From positions 186,001 to 250,000 of the forward strand of contig NZ_JAKRNT010000001.1 of assembly GCF_022346605.1 (NCBI RefSeq): a stretch of DNA of 64,000 bases, read 5' to 3'. The notes beneath the pieces were generated by a model that saw only the letters and a list, made by a program, of their open reading frames with translations, was not told the DNA's origin and did not search any database. The translations under genes and the position numbers were made by a program. Origin of the DNA: Sporosarcina sp. ACRSL (lineage in GTDB: Bacteria > Bacillota > Bacilli > Bacillales_A > Planococcaceae). Shown here one piece after another: positions 48,227 through 58,202 of this stretch; within the stretch, counting starts at the first letter, position 1, and every line of letters starts with the position of its first letter.

Positions 48227-48592
48227 TTATTTTGTTAAAACGAACGGTTTCAAATCTTCCATGACAGCTTTAAGTGTAGCTTCACAATCTTTCACAAGAC
48301 CTGCAGGGAAGTGCTCGTCCTCTCCATATTCAACGCCGTGCGGATAATAGTGCTTACCGATGACCGGTTTTTTAAGGTGCATAGTTGCTTCTCCAGAACC
48401 AACGTCTCCGTCGGGAGTGAAACCGAATACGCGCAAGTAGTAAGTTCCTTCTTTAATTACGTATTTCTTATCATATGACACACGTTCGTAGTCCCATTGT
48501 TCAGCACGTACGAGATCGTGTTTCAGCATGATTTCGTCAAGTACTGTCAAATCGGCAACAATGCCTTCAATACCTGTATTTTCGATATACAT
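48227..48592 (-). CDS. YugN-like family protein
   Basis: 121 residues, soluble, with the YugN-type central segment KKYVIKEGTYYLRV and KKPVIGKHYYPHGVEY. The family is restricted to Firmicutes and of unknown function. GGAGGA is nine bases before the ATG. The upstream 270 bases hold two dyads (48671-48688; 48743-48778) and the ylbC promoter region. Confidence 0.8.
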   Translation of the reverse strand: MYIENTGIEGIVADLTVLDEIMLKHDLVRAEQWDYERVSYDKKYVIKEGTYYLRVFGFTPDGDVGSGEATMHLKKPVIGKHYYPHGVEYGEDEHFPAGLVKDCEATLKAVMEDLKPFVLTK

Positions 48593-48670
48593 AGTTCAAA
48601 GTCCTCCTTCATATTCATCCAGTCAAATGCCTATACTTAATTATCATAGAACAAATTAGAGTTAGTTGCA

Positions 48671-48688
48671 ATGACAACATTGTGTCAT
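48671..48688. promoter_or_regulatory. Perfect palindrome upstream of yugN-like gene
   Basis: ATGACA-ACATTG-TGTCAT, about 80 bases before the yugN-like start. A second pair, GTGTGAA (48743-48749) / TTCACAC (48772-48778), lies between it and ylbC. Either may be an operator; no regulator is known. Confidence 0.35.
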
Positions 48689-48864
48689 GAGAACTCCTAC
48701 ATAGTAGATTGAGAGTCTTTCAGAGTAAGGCACGTAAATATTGTGTGAAGAACGTCTTTTCTTACTTGAAATTCACACTCGTTGACTTATACTCAAATTA
48801 ATACGATTTAATACGTTTGGCGACTTCATAGTTTTACAACATATTTAGAAGGTAGGCGAGAAGT

Positions 48865-49950
48865 GTGAAAGTATTATGGAAAATAGCATTATTGCTCATT
48901 GTCCTTCTCGCATTGATTTATTTCATGGGAAGCCGGATTACGGAAAATGAACCGCTCCAATCTCCAGTTAAGCATGGAACAGCAATACCTGCTGCGGATA
49001 AGGAAATTGTTGAATTGACGACGGGGCCTAAAAGGCCTGAAAAGGGGCTGTCCACTTTTGTCGGGGAATCATCCGAAAAACTGATCGAAGCTATGGGTGA
49101 GCCTGACAGGATTGAACCATCCGCTTATGGTTATGAATGGTGGGTGTATACGAAAGATATACAAATGATGGCAGGGGTAGAAGAGGGCATTGTCAATCAA
49201 GTTTTCAGTGCTGATGAAAATTCTGACTTGTCGCCAATATCGATCGGTCAAAATATTAATGAGGTATTCCGTTTTTCCATTATCGAATCCGAAGTGAATG
49301 TGATATTGGATAAAAATATTTATACATTTACGTTGAACAGTCAAGATTTGAAAGATCGAATCCTGCTTAAATATGAAAATCTGTTTGCGCAAGTGTATGT
49401 TGATTCCGTAGATGAAATGATTGAAGGCGTTCGATTCATCGATCCGAAAACGCTCGTCATCCATCAACCGTACGACATGGAATTTATGGGGGAATTAGTA
49501 CCAGTCCGTCAACCTTCGTCAACCGCGCAAAAGGAAGTCGACCGTTCAATGGAAAGGCAAATTATTGAGTTGACGAATATGTATCGGCAGCATCACGGCG
49601 TACATCAGCTTGAAAATGATTATTGGTTATCATTGCTCGCTCAAAATCATAGTAAGGACATGGCAATTGAAAATTATTTTTCTCATGAGTCCCCCTCAGC
49701 CGGGAACTTGTCGGAGCGCTTGAAAAGCTTAGGAATCGAACATAAAAAAGCGGGAGAGAATATCGCCGCCAATTATGTGGATGCAATTGAAGCAGTCCAT
49801 GGCTGGCTGAATTCTCCCGCGCACCGTAGTGTTTTGCTGGATTCGGATGTGACCGAAATTGGTACAGGGGCATACGGAAAGTATTATACACAAGTACTAA
49901 TCAAATCTGACAAGAAAGACAAAACGAACTCGAATTTTTTACAAAAATGA
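48865..49950 (+). CDS. ylbC: CAP-domain protein YlbC
   Basis: 361 residues. A signal anchor (about 5-22), a CAP-associated N-terminal domain (about 60-215; GESSEKLIEAMGEPDR, GYEWWVY) and a C-terminal CAP/SCP domain (about 230-350; HSKDMAIENYFSHESPSAGN, AGENIAANY, WLNSPAHR). CAP proteins are extracellular; the conserved His/Glu set is present, but bacterial members have no firm enzyme function. GTG start with AAGGTAGG upstream. Its terminator lies within the convergent gene. Confidence 0.9.
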   Translation: MKVLWKIALLLIVLLALIYFMGSRITENEPLQSPVKHGTAIPAADKEIVELTTGPKRPEKGLSTFVGESSEKLIEAMGEPDRIEPSAYGYEWWVYTKDIQMMAGVEEGIVNQVFSADENSDLSPISIGQNINEVFRFSIIESEVNVILDKNIYTFTLNSQDLKDRILLKYENLFAQVYVDSVDEMIEGVRFIDPKTLVIHQPYDMEFMGELVPVRQPSSTAQKEVDRSMERQIIELTNMYRQHHGVHQLENDYWLSLLAQNHSKDMAIENYFSHESPSAGNLSERLKSLGIEHKKAGENIAANYVDAIEAVHGWLNSPAHRSVLLDSDVTEIGTGAYGKYYTQVLIKSDKKDKTNSNFLQK

Positions 49951-50682
49951 TCATGGAAGTATCCAAGTCCCTTTTTCATCAGAAGTGATGCCTCTCACAT
50001 AGAGAGGTATCGCTTTTTTCATTGCGTAAATTGCTGCGCGCCGTTGAATGACAGGGCGCTCTGTTTCCAGGAGGGGCAACAGCTGTTGAATGTTCATTAC
50101 ATCCATTTTCTTGGCATCTCCACCATTGCGGGGGTCGCTAGTCATAACACCTGGAACGTCTTTGAAAAACTCTACATGTGAGGCACGTAGAGCCCCGCCG
50201 AGTGCGATAGCTGTCAAATCACTGCCACCTCTACCGATTGTCATCACTTGGCCCATTTCATTAATTCCTTGGAACCCAGGAACAATCACACAACCGGTCT
50301 CACGCAGACTGTCAACAATCATTGTCGGATCGATATCACTAATCGTTCCATCCCCGAAATCACCTGATGTCCAAATGCCTGCTTGTATGCCGTGCAGTAT
50401 TCTGTTCGGGACGCCTGCCTCTTCCAGCTCGGCTGATAGGATGGCTGATGCAATAAGTTCTCCACAAGATGCGGCAAGATCACTGGCAGCTTTAGAGTGG
50501 ATGAATGCATCCGTGAGTCGAAGCAATGAATCAGTGGAGTATGGTTCATCTCCTCTTCCAATTGCCGAAACGACTACGACGACATTTTGATGCACTTCCA
50601 ATCCTGACTTAATGTGATCGATGCATACTTTTCGTGTTTGTTTGTCTTTCATTGCCACTCCGCCAAATTTTTGAACTATCAT
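49951..50682 (-). CDS. Kinase-only aspartokinase homologue (no ACT domains)
   Basis: 243 residues. Amino acid kinase fold with aspartokinase motifs: KFGG (5-8), GRGGSD (150-155) and DVPGVMTSDPR (175-185). The chain ends at YVRGITSDEKGTWILP, where normal aspartokinases (about 400 residues or more) continue into two regulatory ACT domains. It should therefore be free of lysine, threonine or DAP feedback if active. ATG 50682 is five bases after GGGAG. Divergent from a MurE-type ligase gene, with a palindrome between them. A different kinase substrate is possible. Confidence 0.8.
   Translation of the reverse strand: MIVQKFGGVAMKDKQTRKVCIDHIKSGLEVHQNVVVVVSAIGRGDEPYSTDSLLRLTDAFIHSKAASDLAASCGELIASAILSAELEEAGVPNRILHGIQAGIWTSGDFGDGTISDIDPTMIVDSLRETGCVIVPGFQGINEMGQVMTIGRGGSDLTAIALGGALRASHVEFFKDVPGVMTSDPRNGGDAKKMDVMNIQQLLPLLETERPVIQRRAAIYAMKKAIPLYVRGITSDEKGTWILP
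49985..50019 (+). terminator. Terminator of ylbC embedded antisense in the convergent gene
   Basis: GTGATGCCTCTC (49985-49996) pairs with GAGAGGTATCGC (50002-50013), a 12-bp stem with two G-T pairs and a 5-base loop, then T6. It lies wholly inside the 3' coding part of the aspartokinase homologue, where no other space exists. Confidence 0.8.
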
Positions 50683-50724
50683 ACAAGCTCCCAACTTTCT
50701 TCGTGTCGTTCGTTCACTTTCCTT

Positions 50725-50740
50725 CATACGATAAAGTATG
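50725..50740. promoter_or_regulatory. CATAC-N6-GTATG palindrome between divergent ask and murE genes
   Basis: CATAC (50725-50729) and GTATG (50736-50740) lie in the middle of the divergent promoter region. Each arm reads CATAC in the direction of one gene, like the start of a sigma-E -10 (CATACAnT). On the minus strand an ATA element precedes CATACTTT by 14 bases, somewhat short of the usual spacing. It may also be a shared operator. Confidence 0.35.
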
Positions 50741-50797
50741 GTTCGCTCTCAATATATTCGCTATTCATGAAATTTGTTCGGGAAGGGGTGGGGGCAA

Positions 50798-52216
50798 CTG
50801 ATACTATCTGAGATTTTAAAAGATTGGCCCTGCACGGTTTTGGGAAGTGTTGGTGTTCCAATTTACGGCATTACGGAGAGGTCTGGAAATGTGAAGGAGG
50901 GATATATTTTCGTCGCGAGGAAAGGAGCGCGCGATGATGGTATTTTGCATGTCCAAGAAGCAATTGAACGAGGAGCAATTGCAATTGTCATCGATCGTAA
51001 TATGGATGTGAATTTCGATTCGACAAATGAAATAACGCTAATCATTGTTCCGGATGGAAGAAGATTCATTTCACATGCGAGTGCGAAGTTAGCAGGGAAT
51101 CCATCTGAATCAGTGACGATTATTGCAGTGACGGGCACGAACGGAAAAACGACTGTTACTCATTTCATCGGTCAATTATTAGGGATGCTCGGTAAACAGG
51201 CAGCTGTCATCGGAACGACTGGTCTGTTCATGAATGGCGAGAAAATCTATCTCGATCTTCCGGATATGACGACACTGCCAGCAGAGTATCTTCATCCACT
51301 CCTAAAGAAATGTGTAGATGATGGCATGGAGTATGTTGTCATGGAGGCCTCCTCTCTAGGGCTCTCCACTTCTAGATTGGACCATTGTAAAATCGATATC
51401 GGTGTATTCTTGAATATTGGAGTCGATCATTATGAAGAGCATGGCAGCAAGGAAGCTTATGTTGCTGCTAAAAAGAGACTGACGACGATGGCGAGAAACC
51501 TAATTGTCAATGCGGATGATCGACAATGTGTAGAGCTTGTGAATGGAACGGATAGACCGGTCCACTTTTTTAATGAGTGGATGGTGGCGGGAGAGCCGGT
51601 GCCTTACAGTTTATACCGAATCCCATTACCGGGGAGACACAATCGGTTAAACGCACTTGCAGCTGTCACTGTCTTGCATTTACTCGGTTATGACCAGTTT
51701 GATATTTTGCCGCTTTGCAGTTTGCTTACCTTGCCGGAAGGCAGGTTACAACGGATCGATGGTGGTGATGTGACGGTCTTTATCGACTATGCCCATACTC
51801 CCGATGCACTTCAAACGGTTTTGGCTTCTCTGACAGAAGAATCTACCGGGGAGCTGATTACTGTATTTGGTTGCGGGGGTAATCGAGACCGTGGAAAACG
51901 GCCTCAAATGGGAAAGATAGCCTCGACGTATTCAACAAAAGTATTTATCACCTCGGATAACCCAAGGGATGAAGAGCCAGCTTCTATTATTGAAGAAATT
52001 TTGGCCGGAATTTGCTCTGAAGATGATAAGGTCATTGTGGAGCTGGATCGAAGAAGGGCAATCGAACATGCAGTCCGTTATGCAAAAGAAGGGGATATCG
52101 TTTTAATTGCAGGGAAGGGGCATGAGAAAACACAGCAGATCGGTCATGAACTTTTTACATTTTCGGATTATGATGTGGCGGAAATTGCATTGCGCAATAA
52201 GCATAAAATAAAATAG
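50798..52216 (+). CDS. MurE-type Mur ligase (UDP-MurNAc tripeptide synthetase-like)
   Basis: About 472 residues. The N-terminal UDP-binding domain, the central ATP-binding domain with GTNGKTT (about 113-119), the carbamylated-lysine region (EAYVAAKKRL) and the C-terminal domain with DNPR (387-390). DNPR is the motif linked to meso-diaminopimelate-adding MurE. Canonical murE lies in the dcw cluster, which is not here, so this is probably a second copy. Start is uncertain: CTG 50798 is six bases after AAGGGGTGG; TTG 50774 has no ribosome site. Divergent from the kinase-only aspartokinase. Confidence 0.85.
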   Translation: MILSEILKDWPCTVLGSVGVPIYGITERSGNVKEGYIFVARKGARDDGILHVQEAIERGAIAIVIDRNMDVNFDSTNEITLIIVPDGRRFISHASAKLAGNPSESVTIIAVTGTNGKTTVTHFIGQLLGMLGKQAAVIGTTGLFMNGEKIYLDLPDMTTLPAEYLHPLLKKCVDDGMEYVVMEASSLGLSTSRLDHCKIDIGVFLNIGVDHYEEHGSKEAYVAAKKRLTTMARNLIVNADDRQCVELVNGTDRPVHFFNEWMVAGEPVPYSLYRIPLPGRHNRLNALAAVTVLHLLGYDQFDILPLCSLLTLPEGRLQRIDGGDVTVFIDYAHTPDALQTVLASLTEESTGELITVFGCGGNRDRGKRPQMGKIASTYSTKVFITSDNPRDEEPASIIEEILAGICSEDDKVIVELDRRRAIEHAVRYAKEGDIVLIAGKGHEKTQQIGHELFTFSDYDVAEIALRNKHKIK

Positions 52217-52280
52217 GGCGAAATAAATGCACATCGCGCACTTTTTTTGGTATGATTAGTTGGAATGGAGGGAAAGCACT

Positions 52281-52724
52281 ATGATGATGACAGATGAATG
52301 GATGTCAATCATTGAGCAATCAGAAATACTCTCCGACATGTTGCTCTCTTCCGAAATCATACAAGAGTATAGAAGAGCGAATCATGCCGTTTATTCCGAC
52401 AAATCGTTGGCTAAAGCGATCTATGATTTTACCAATATGAAGGAGCGTTACGAAGAAGTGCAACGTTTCGGCAGATACCATCCTGACTATAAGACAGTCA
52501 TGAAAGATATACGTATACAAAAAAGGGAATTGGATATGAATGAGCAGGTCGCCGCTTTGCGTATTGCGGAGAACGATGTGCAAAACCTTTTGAATGAAAT
52601 TAGCACAATCATTGCAAGGGCGGTGTCCGATTCAGTCAAAGTCCCGACAGGTGATGGATTCTTTTCGGATTCATCTTGTGGGGGAAGTTGCGGTACGGGT
52701 GGAGGCTGCTCTTGTTCCGCGTAA
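52281..52724 (+). CDS. ylbF: YlbF/RicF, RNase Y specificity factor
   Basis: 147 residues. Helical YlbF/YmcA domain followed by a Cys-rich tail (Cys133, 137, 143, 145) that in B. subtilis binds an iron-sulfur cluster in the RicAFT (YmcA-YlbF-YaaT) complex. The complex directs RNase Y cleavage and affects sporulation, competence and biofilm formation. ATG 52281, first of three ATGs, is eight bases after GGAGGG. Its terminator is at 52750. Confidence 0.92.
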   Translation: MMMTDEWMSIIEQSEILSDMLLSSEIIQEYRRANHAVYSDKSLAKAIYDFTNMKERYEEVQRFGRYHPDYKTVMKDIRIQKRELDMNEQVAALRIAENDVQNLLNEISTIIARAVSDSVKVPTGDGFFSDSSCGGSCGTGGGCSCSA

Positions 52725-52749
52725 TGAAGCTAATCATATGGGAAATAAT

Positions 52750-52786
52750 AAACGGTTGCTCGTTTTCAAAGAGCAACCGTTTTCTT
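52750..52786. terminator. Terminator between ylbF and the GDPD gene
   Basis: AAACGGTTGCTC (52750-52761) pairs with GAGCAACCGTTT (52771-52782), then TTCTT; it separates convergent genes. Confidence 0.9.
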
Positions 52787-52803
52787 ATAATCGAAGCCTC
52801 GTC

Positions 52804-53709
52804 TTATGAATGTTGTTGGATGACTTCCATTGCATGTCCCGGCTCGTCAGTGATAAATCCAGCAGCCCCGGCATTCAAAAGCTTTTCAAACGTATCCCTA
52901 TCATTGACTTGAGTGTAGTAAACAGGGACGTTTAAATTAGAAAGGAAAGTAATAAAACTTTCTGTGTTCATTGGAAACAGACCCAACTTTTCAGGTATGC
53001 AAAACAAATCGGCACGTGGATTGTATAAATGTCCGAATTTGCTTGAATAAGCCGCATACGCTTTTTTCACTTCATCGTTCCCTGCTGCCGTAGCTACTTT
53101 ATGTTGAGCGTAAAGATTAAAACGGTCTGTCTGCTCATCAAATGCGCTCGTGACGATTACACGTTCCTCCGCTCCGGTTTCTTCCAAGAGGCGCCATAGC
53201 TTCGAAGGCATAAGACTGCCTTCATATGTATCCGGCGAGTCCTTCAGATTGATAACAATCAACATATGCGGATAAGCGACCAATAGTTCGCGTAAACTGA
53301 TGATGGTCTCTCCTTTATTACGAAAAGGGAAGTTCCCTTCCTCATCCTCGAACATATATCCTGCATCTGCTCTTTTTAATTCATGTAACGTATAATCCGA
53401 AATCCTACCGGAAAAATCGGTCGTCCGATCTGCAGTTTCGTCGTGGAAGAGGACGATTTCTTCATCTTTCGTCAGACGGATGTCAACTGCAAATCCATGG
53501 ACTCCTAGCTCCGCAGATTTTGAAAAAGCTGCCATCGTATGTTCAGGAGCGTTTTTCATTCCACCGCGATGCGAAAGAACGACCGGGTCTTTGAATTCAA
53601 GTGCTTCTTTCTGAGGGCGAGGTTGTGGTTTTGCCACTACTTTCGTTGCTGCCCAGGCGGCTACACCGGCTGCTCCGACAGTAAGAGCCACTTTCGTTTT
53701 TCTTCCCAT
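52804..53709 (-). CDS. Glycerophosphodiester phosphodiesterase family protein
   Basis: 301 residues. An N-terminal signal anchor (about 6-22) then a GDPD TIM barrel: HRGG (47-50), metal-ligand Glu56 in APEHT, D76 in AVDIRLTKD, and FHDETADRTTD with His89. It hydrolyses glycerophosphodiesters to glycerol 3-phosphate outside the membrane. ATG 53709 is seven bases after AGGAGG; the frame open to 53898 runs through promoter DNA. B. subtilis has no gene here, so it is an insertion relative to that order. Confidence 0.9.
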   Translation of the reverse strand: MGRKTKVALTVGAAGVAAWAATKVVAKPQPRPQKEALEFKDPVVLSHRGGMKNAPEHTMAAFSKSAELGVHGFAVDIRLTKDEEIVLFHDETADRTTDFSGRISDYTLHELKRADAGYMFEDEEGNFPFRNKGETIISLRELLVAYPHMLIVINLKDSPDTYEGSLMPSKLWRLLEETGAEERVIVTSAFDEQTDRFNLYAQHKVATAAGNDEVKKAYAAYSSKFGHLYNPRADLFCIPEKLGLFPMNTESFITFLSNLNVPVYYTQVNDRDTFEKLLNAGAAGFITDEPGHAMEVIQQHS

Positions 53710-53803
53710 TTTCGTATCCTCCTTTTCGATAATTGATTTACAAAAGTTACTATGTTCTTTCCCCATTATAGGGGAAAGAACGGAAGATGTCAGCAATGTT
53801 CGG

Positions 53804-53833
53804 TTGCAGCTCAATTCCCGATTATGGTATTGT
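53804..53833 (+). promoter_or_regulatory. Possible sigma-A promoter of ylbG
   Basis: TTGCAG (53804-53809), 18-base spacer, TATTGT (53828-53833), 27 bases before ylbG. Confidence 0.45.
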
Positions 53834-53859
53834 ATGGGATAGGAAAAGAGGGGAAAATC

Positions 53860-54132
53860 ATGATTGATCGACAAGGGATAATTGTATATCTCCATCATTT
53901 GAAACAGGCCAAATCATTAAGAAAGTATGGCCATGTTCACTATATCTCTAGAAAAATGAAATATGTCGTCCTTTATTGTGATCAAGTGGACGTTGACGAT
54001 ACCATCCGGAAACTTGAACGTCTTCCATCCGTTAAAAAGGTATTGCCATCCTATCGGCCGTTCGTTAAGACGGAATATGAAAACGCTAAACCTGACAAAG
54101 CGAAGGAATACGATTATAAAATCGGTCTTTAA
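53860..54132 (+). CDS. ylbG: YlbG family protein (DUF2129)
   Basis: 90 residues, small alpha/beta protein with [20 protein letters not shown] and KKVLPSYRP, as in the YlbG/UPF0298 family. Function is unknown; position between ylbF and rsmD agrees with B. subtilis. ATG 53860 follows GAGGGG; the frame back to 53752 overlaps the GDPD promoter region. Confidence 0.88.
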   Translation: MIDRQGIIVYLHHLKQAKSLRKYGHVHYISRKMKYVVLYCDQVDVDDTIRKLERLPSVKKVLPSYRPFVKTEYENAKPDKAKEYDYKIGL

Positions 54133-54143
54133 TAATCATAACT

Positions 54144-54536
54144 TCATTTCAATGGCGGAACGAGATGATTAAGTCGTAGGATTCCCGTTATATACTGGTA
54201 GAACAGTTTGGTGTCGGCAAATTCGGAAGAATGCTTAAGGTTAATGTAAACCGGTTCCTGGCCATTTTGAATGGAAGCTTCTTCGAAAAGGAGTCTTCTC
54301 TTCGATTTGGATTCACCGGTTTGTTTAATGCCTTCCCTGCATATGTAAATCGGCATGAAATTGCTCTCTCCAGCAGGATGGAAGGCAGCTGCCAAGGAGA
54401 TCGCTTGTCCGCCCTGAGTGTTTGAAGAAAAGATGAAGGTTCTATGCAGACGATGCTCGTTTGTTCCCAATAGCTCTATGAGCTCATAGACGTCGCCATA
54501 TCCTTCACCTAATTCAATGAAATACTGTTGTAACAT
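54144..54536 (-). CDS. Conserved hypothetical protein, 130 residues (possibly DUF7147)
   Basis: A soluble protein starting MLQQYFIELGEGYGDVYELIELL. Relatives encoded between ylbG and rsmD in Bacillus have been grouped as DUF7147 and earlier misnamed methylthioribose kinase; no kinase motif is present. It is convergent with ylbG and divergent from the next gene. AGGTAG lies upstream of ATG 54536. Function is unknown. Confidence 0.7.
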   Translation of the reverse strand: MLQQYFIELGEGYGDVYELIELLGTNEHRLHRTFIFSSNTQGGQAISLAAAFHPAGESNFMPIYICREGIKQTGESKSKRRLLFEEASIQNGQEPVYINLKHSSEFADTKLFYQYITGILRLNHLVPPLK

Positions 54537-54608
54537 TCATGACACTACCTTTCTCCATCGGAATATAGTTCATCATATCATAATAACGCTTGCAATGAGG
54601 TGCAGCAA

Positions 54609-56023
54609 TTGAAGATCATACTCCGCATTGTCGGACTATTAATCATTTTAAATTCCGTTTTGCTCTATATGCATTATAGTCAAATGGCAGATGCAAGCGG
54701 AACGTCTCATAAGGAATCCCGATATGTCCAAGAGATTGAGGTCATCAATCGAGAAGACGCTCTATTTGTTAAACATCATTTTCGTAATTTGGATCATGGC
54801 CGCCATGAACTCGTTTTTCCTATAGAAAGCCGTAATCGTGCCTGCTTACTGGAAACTGAATCTTCCTGCTCGCGGTTCAATGAAAATGTTACAGCAATCT
54901 TGGAAGGAGAGGAGAACGAGCAATCCATCTCCTATGAAATTCCGAAATCCGGACATTTCGAAAGCAGAAAGCTTTTTAAGGAACCGTTTGCTGTATTACG
55001 AAATGCAAAACCTGATTCTACTATTTTACATATGACGGATGAAAGTGGAATTGGTGGAATGTGGGTAAGTGGACTCGAGATGGTCGGATTTAAAAAGATG
55101 GACATGGTTGACTATACAATGTTCAAAGGGAATGGCAAAGTTACGGATCTTTACTGGCAACGAAATTCCTTGCCCCAGGTCTATAAAGGAGATCGACTGT
55201 CGATATTCGGGAATTCAATCGACAACGAAGTTGCGGAAGAATTGCACGATCGTTTAGTGGAACTGGGCGCTCAACATATTGCCATCGTTCTAGATCCACA
55301 AGGAAAACCGCTACAATCCAGCCGATTCTTAATTAGCGAAAGGCCCGTGACAGAACTAACCGATGCAGTGTTGGAAAGTGGTGTCCGCTCACTATACGCA
55401 ATTCCAGGAAATGAACAGCTCGTAGCCGGTCTCATAGCCTCAATTTACATTGATGCACCGATTGGTACAGAGCGCGCAAAAGCCGTATTTGAATCGTTAA
55501 AACATTCTTTGACTACAACTCAATACGAAATGGTGAGATCCCGATTGGCCGAGCAGAAAGGTGAACGCCTCAATGCAGCTGCTTTGGATGAAGTAATTGG
55601 AGAGGTTTCCGGATGGAAGACTTCCTTCGTTCAAAAGAACGTCGAAGGGAACTATCCTTTCTTATTGGAGGACAGTAGAACAGTCCATATGAACGGGGAA
55701 GCCCAAGAAGACATTCAAGTTGTGATTAAGGACAAGCAAACACTGTATCCTGCCAATAAATTGTTAACAAGAAATGGTTATTCAATGTCGTCAAATGAAA
55801 GTTCAATCTATATTGAAAACGAAAACGAGAAATTCAGATTTTCGTTGCGCGATCCTTTCTATGTATTGAATGAAAAGCGTTATGAATTGCGTGAAAGACC
55901 TTATGTACTCATTGGCAATGAATACTATTTTGAGGAGGACGCATTAAGACGTCTTTTCCAATTATCCATTCAAAAAAATGAAGAGACGATTGTCGTAACA
56001 TCTTTAGCGGGAGGGGAATCATC

Positions 56024-56027
<4 letters not shown>
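54609..56027 (+). CDS. Uncharacterised membrane-anchored extracytoplasmic protein
   Basis: 472 residues. One N-terminal membrane helix (about 2-20) and a large extracellular part of unknown fold. The C-terminal 100 residues (HMNGEAQEDIQVV, LLTRNGYSMSSNE, RPYVLIGNEYYFEEDAL) resemble the copper amine oxidase N-terminal-like stalk domain. TTG 54609 follows GAGGTG by six bases; an in-frame GTG at 54600 lies within that site. The stop overlaps the rsmD start as ATGA, so it is coupled to the rRNA methylase and CoaD genes. No role is assigned. Confidence 0.75.
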
Positions 56028-57065
<1,038 letters not shown>

Positions 57066-57087
57066 AATAATATAAACAGGGATATTT

Positions 57088-57276
57088 TTTCAGCCTGATT
57101 GAAAACGCTTGTCAAGGAAGGCAACCTAAGAGCGCCACGTCCTGTGGCGACGGTTGCATGACTCGCCTCCTGCGAGCCCGCGCGAAGTGGAGCGAAGACG
57201 CGAATAGAACTAAAGTTCATGAGCGAACGAGCGACACGAGCAACAACGGATGCGAGCGTTTGTCAACAGGCTGAAA
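57088..57276 (+). repeat. 189-bp structured element with 10-bp inverted ends
   Basis: Bounded by TTTCAGCCTG (57088-57097) and CAGGCTGAAA (57267-57276). Inside, GCAACC...GGTTGC encloses CGCCAC-GTCCT-GTGGCG, a nested hairpin. The right half has GAGCGAAGACGCGAATAG and AGCGAACGAGCGACACGAGC motifs. No frame is supported. It resembles a small non-autonomous repeat and differs from those at 25.4, 46.7 and 61.6 kb. Confidence 0.7.
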
Positions 57277-57313
57277 TGGTTATGACAAACTGCTTGTCAT
57301 AACCATTTTTTTT
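57274..57313. terminator. Strong terminator between coaD and the ylbJ-like gene
   Basis: A 15-bp stem AAATGGTTATGACAA (57274-57288) / TTGTCATAACCATTT (57294-57308), then T5 on the plus strand. The left arm overlaps the end of the structured element. Confidence 0.9.
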
Positions 57314-58202
57314 ATAATAAAAAATATAAAATGATCGGCACCGTGATGACGCTCCATAGCCTGCTTAAAAAGTATGGGAATAATGGTATATTTACCGTTT
57401 TCGCAATAACGAATACTTGCATATGAATGCTTAAGCCATTCAATGAAATGATTGCCGCAATTAAAAAAGGGAATACTGGACTCGAGAAAAAGTGGTCAGT
57501 TGCCGATTGGACGCCAGACGTCATTTCAAATAATGCGAGCAAGACTGTTTTCGTAATTCCTAAATCAATCGTAAATGCTTTGGATATTGCGGTCGTCAGT
57601 ACATTTCCGAGTGAGGAAAAGAAAATAACGGTAGTTGCGACGAGAATGATCACTGTAGAACTTTCTTTAATTGACTCCAAAAAGGGAGAACTTGATTGTT
57701 TTTTATTTATTTGCAGGGGAGTAGTTTCAATCCCTGATAGGTTCCTTTTTAAAGCGAACATCGAACATAGCAAGAAGAGGATATTGGCCATATGGATGGC
57801 CCCTAACAGCTTCCACCCAGACATGCTGTCGCCGAAAAGCTCTGTGCCGACAAATCCTAATATAAACATAGGACCCGGAGCATGACAGGCTGCAAGCAAA
57901 AAGCCGCTTTCTCGCTTGGACAACTCCCCGTTTTTGACCATTTCCGTGACTGTCACCGCTCCGACCGGAAATCCACCGAATGAACCGAGAACGTAAGCTT
58001 TCATATAACGTTTGAAGGCGCTCTTTGACTGTTGTTCGACTGGCACTTTCAAAAGCCATTGCGTCAAAATAATATAAGGGAGCAAATAAGGGAGTAAGGC
58101 GTGTACAAATAACTTCGCCCCGGCTTCAGCTCCGTCGTGAGCAATCCCTGGCTGTAAGATGAAAAGGGCGATCAGTCCCCAAATGACGGCAATGCTTATC
58201 AT
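57312..58202 (-). CDS. YlbJ-like membrane protein (nucleoside recognition/Gate domain)
   Basis: 296 residues, about eight helices, with the Gate-domain features GSFGGFPVGAVTV and ACHAPGPMFILGFVG of sporulation protein YlbJ and SpoVV relatives. B. subtilis YlbJ is about 100 residues longer and on the other strand, so this may be a relative rather than the orthologue. ATG 58202 has no ribosome site of its own; it overlaps the stop of a 13-codon leader that has one. An in-frame TAA just upstream rules out a longer form. Confidence 0.75.
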   Translation of the reverse strand: MISIAVIWGLIALFILQPGIAHDGAEAGAKLFVHALLPYLLPYIILTQWLLKVPVEQQSKSAFKRYMKAYVLGSFGGFPVGAVTVTEMVKNGELSKRESGFLLAACHAPGPMFILGFVGTELFGDSMSGWKLLGAIHMANILFLLCSMFALKRNLSGIETTPLQINKKQSSSPFLESIKESSTVIILVATTVIFFSSLGNVLTTAISKAFTIDLGITKTVLLALFEMTSGVQSATDHFFSSPVFPFLIAAIISLNGLSIHMQVFVIAKTVNIPLFPYFLSRLWSVITVPIILYFLL

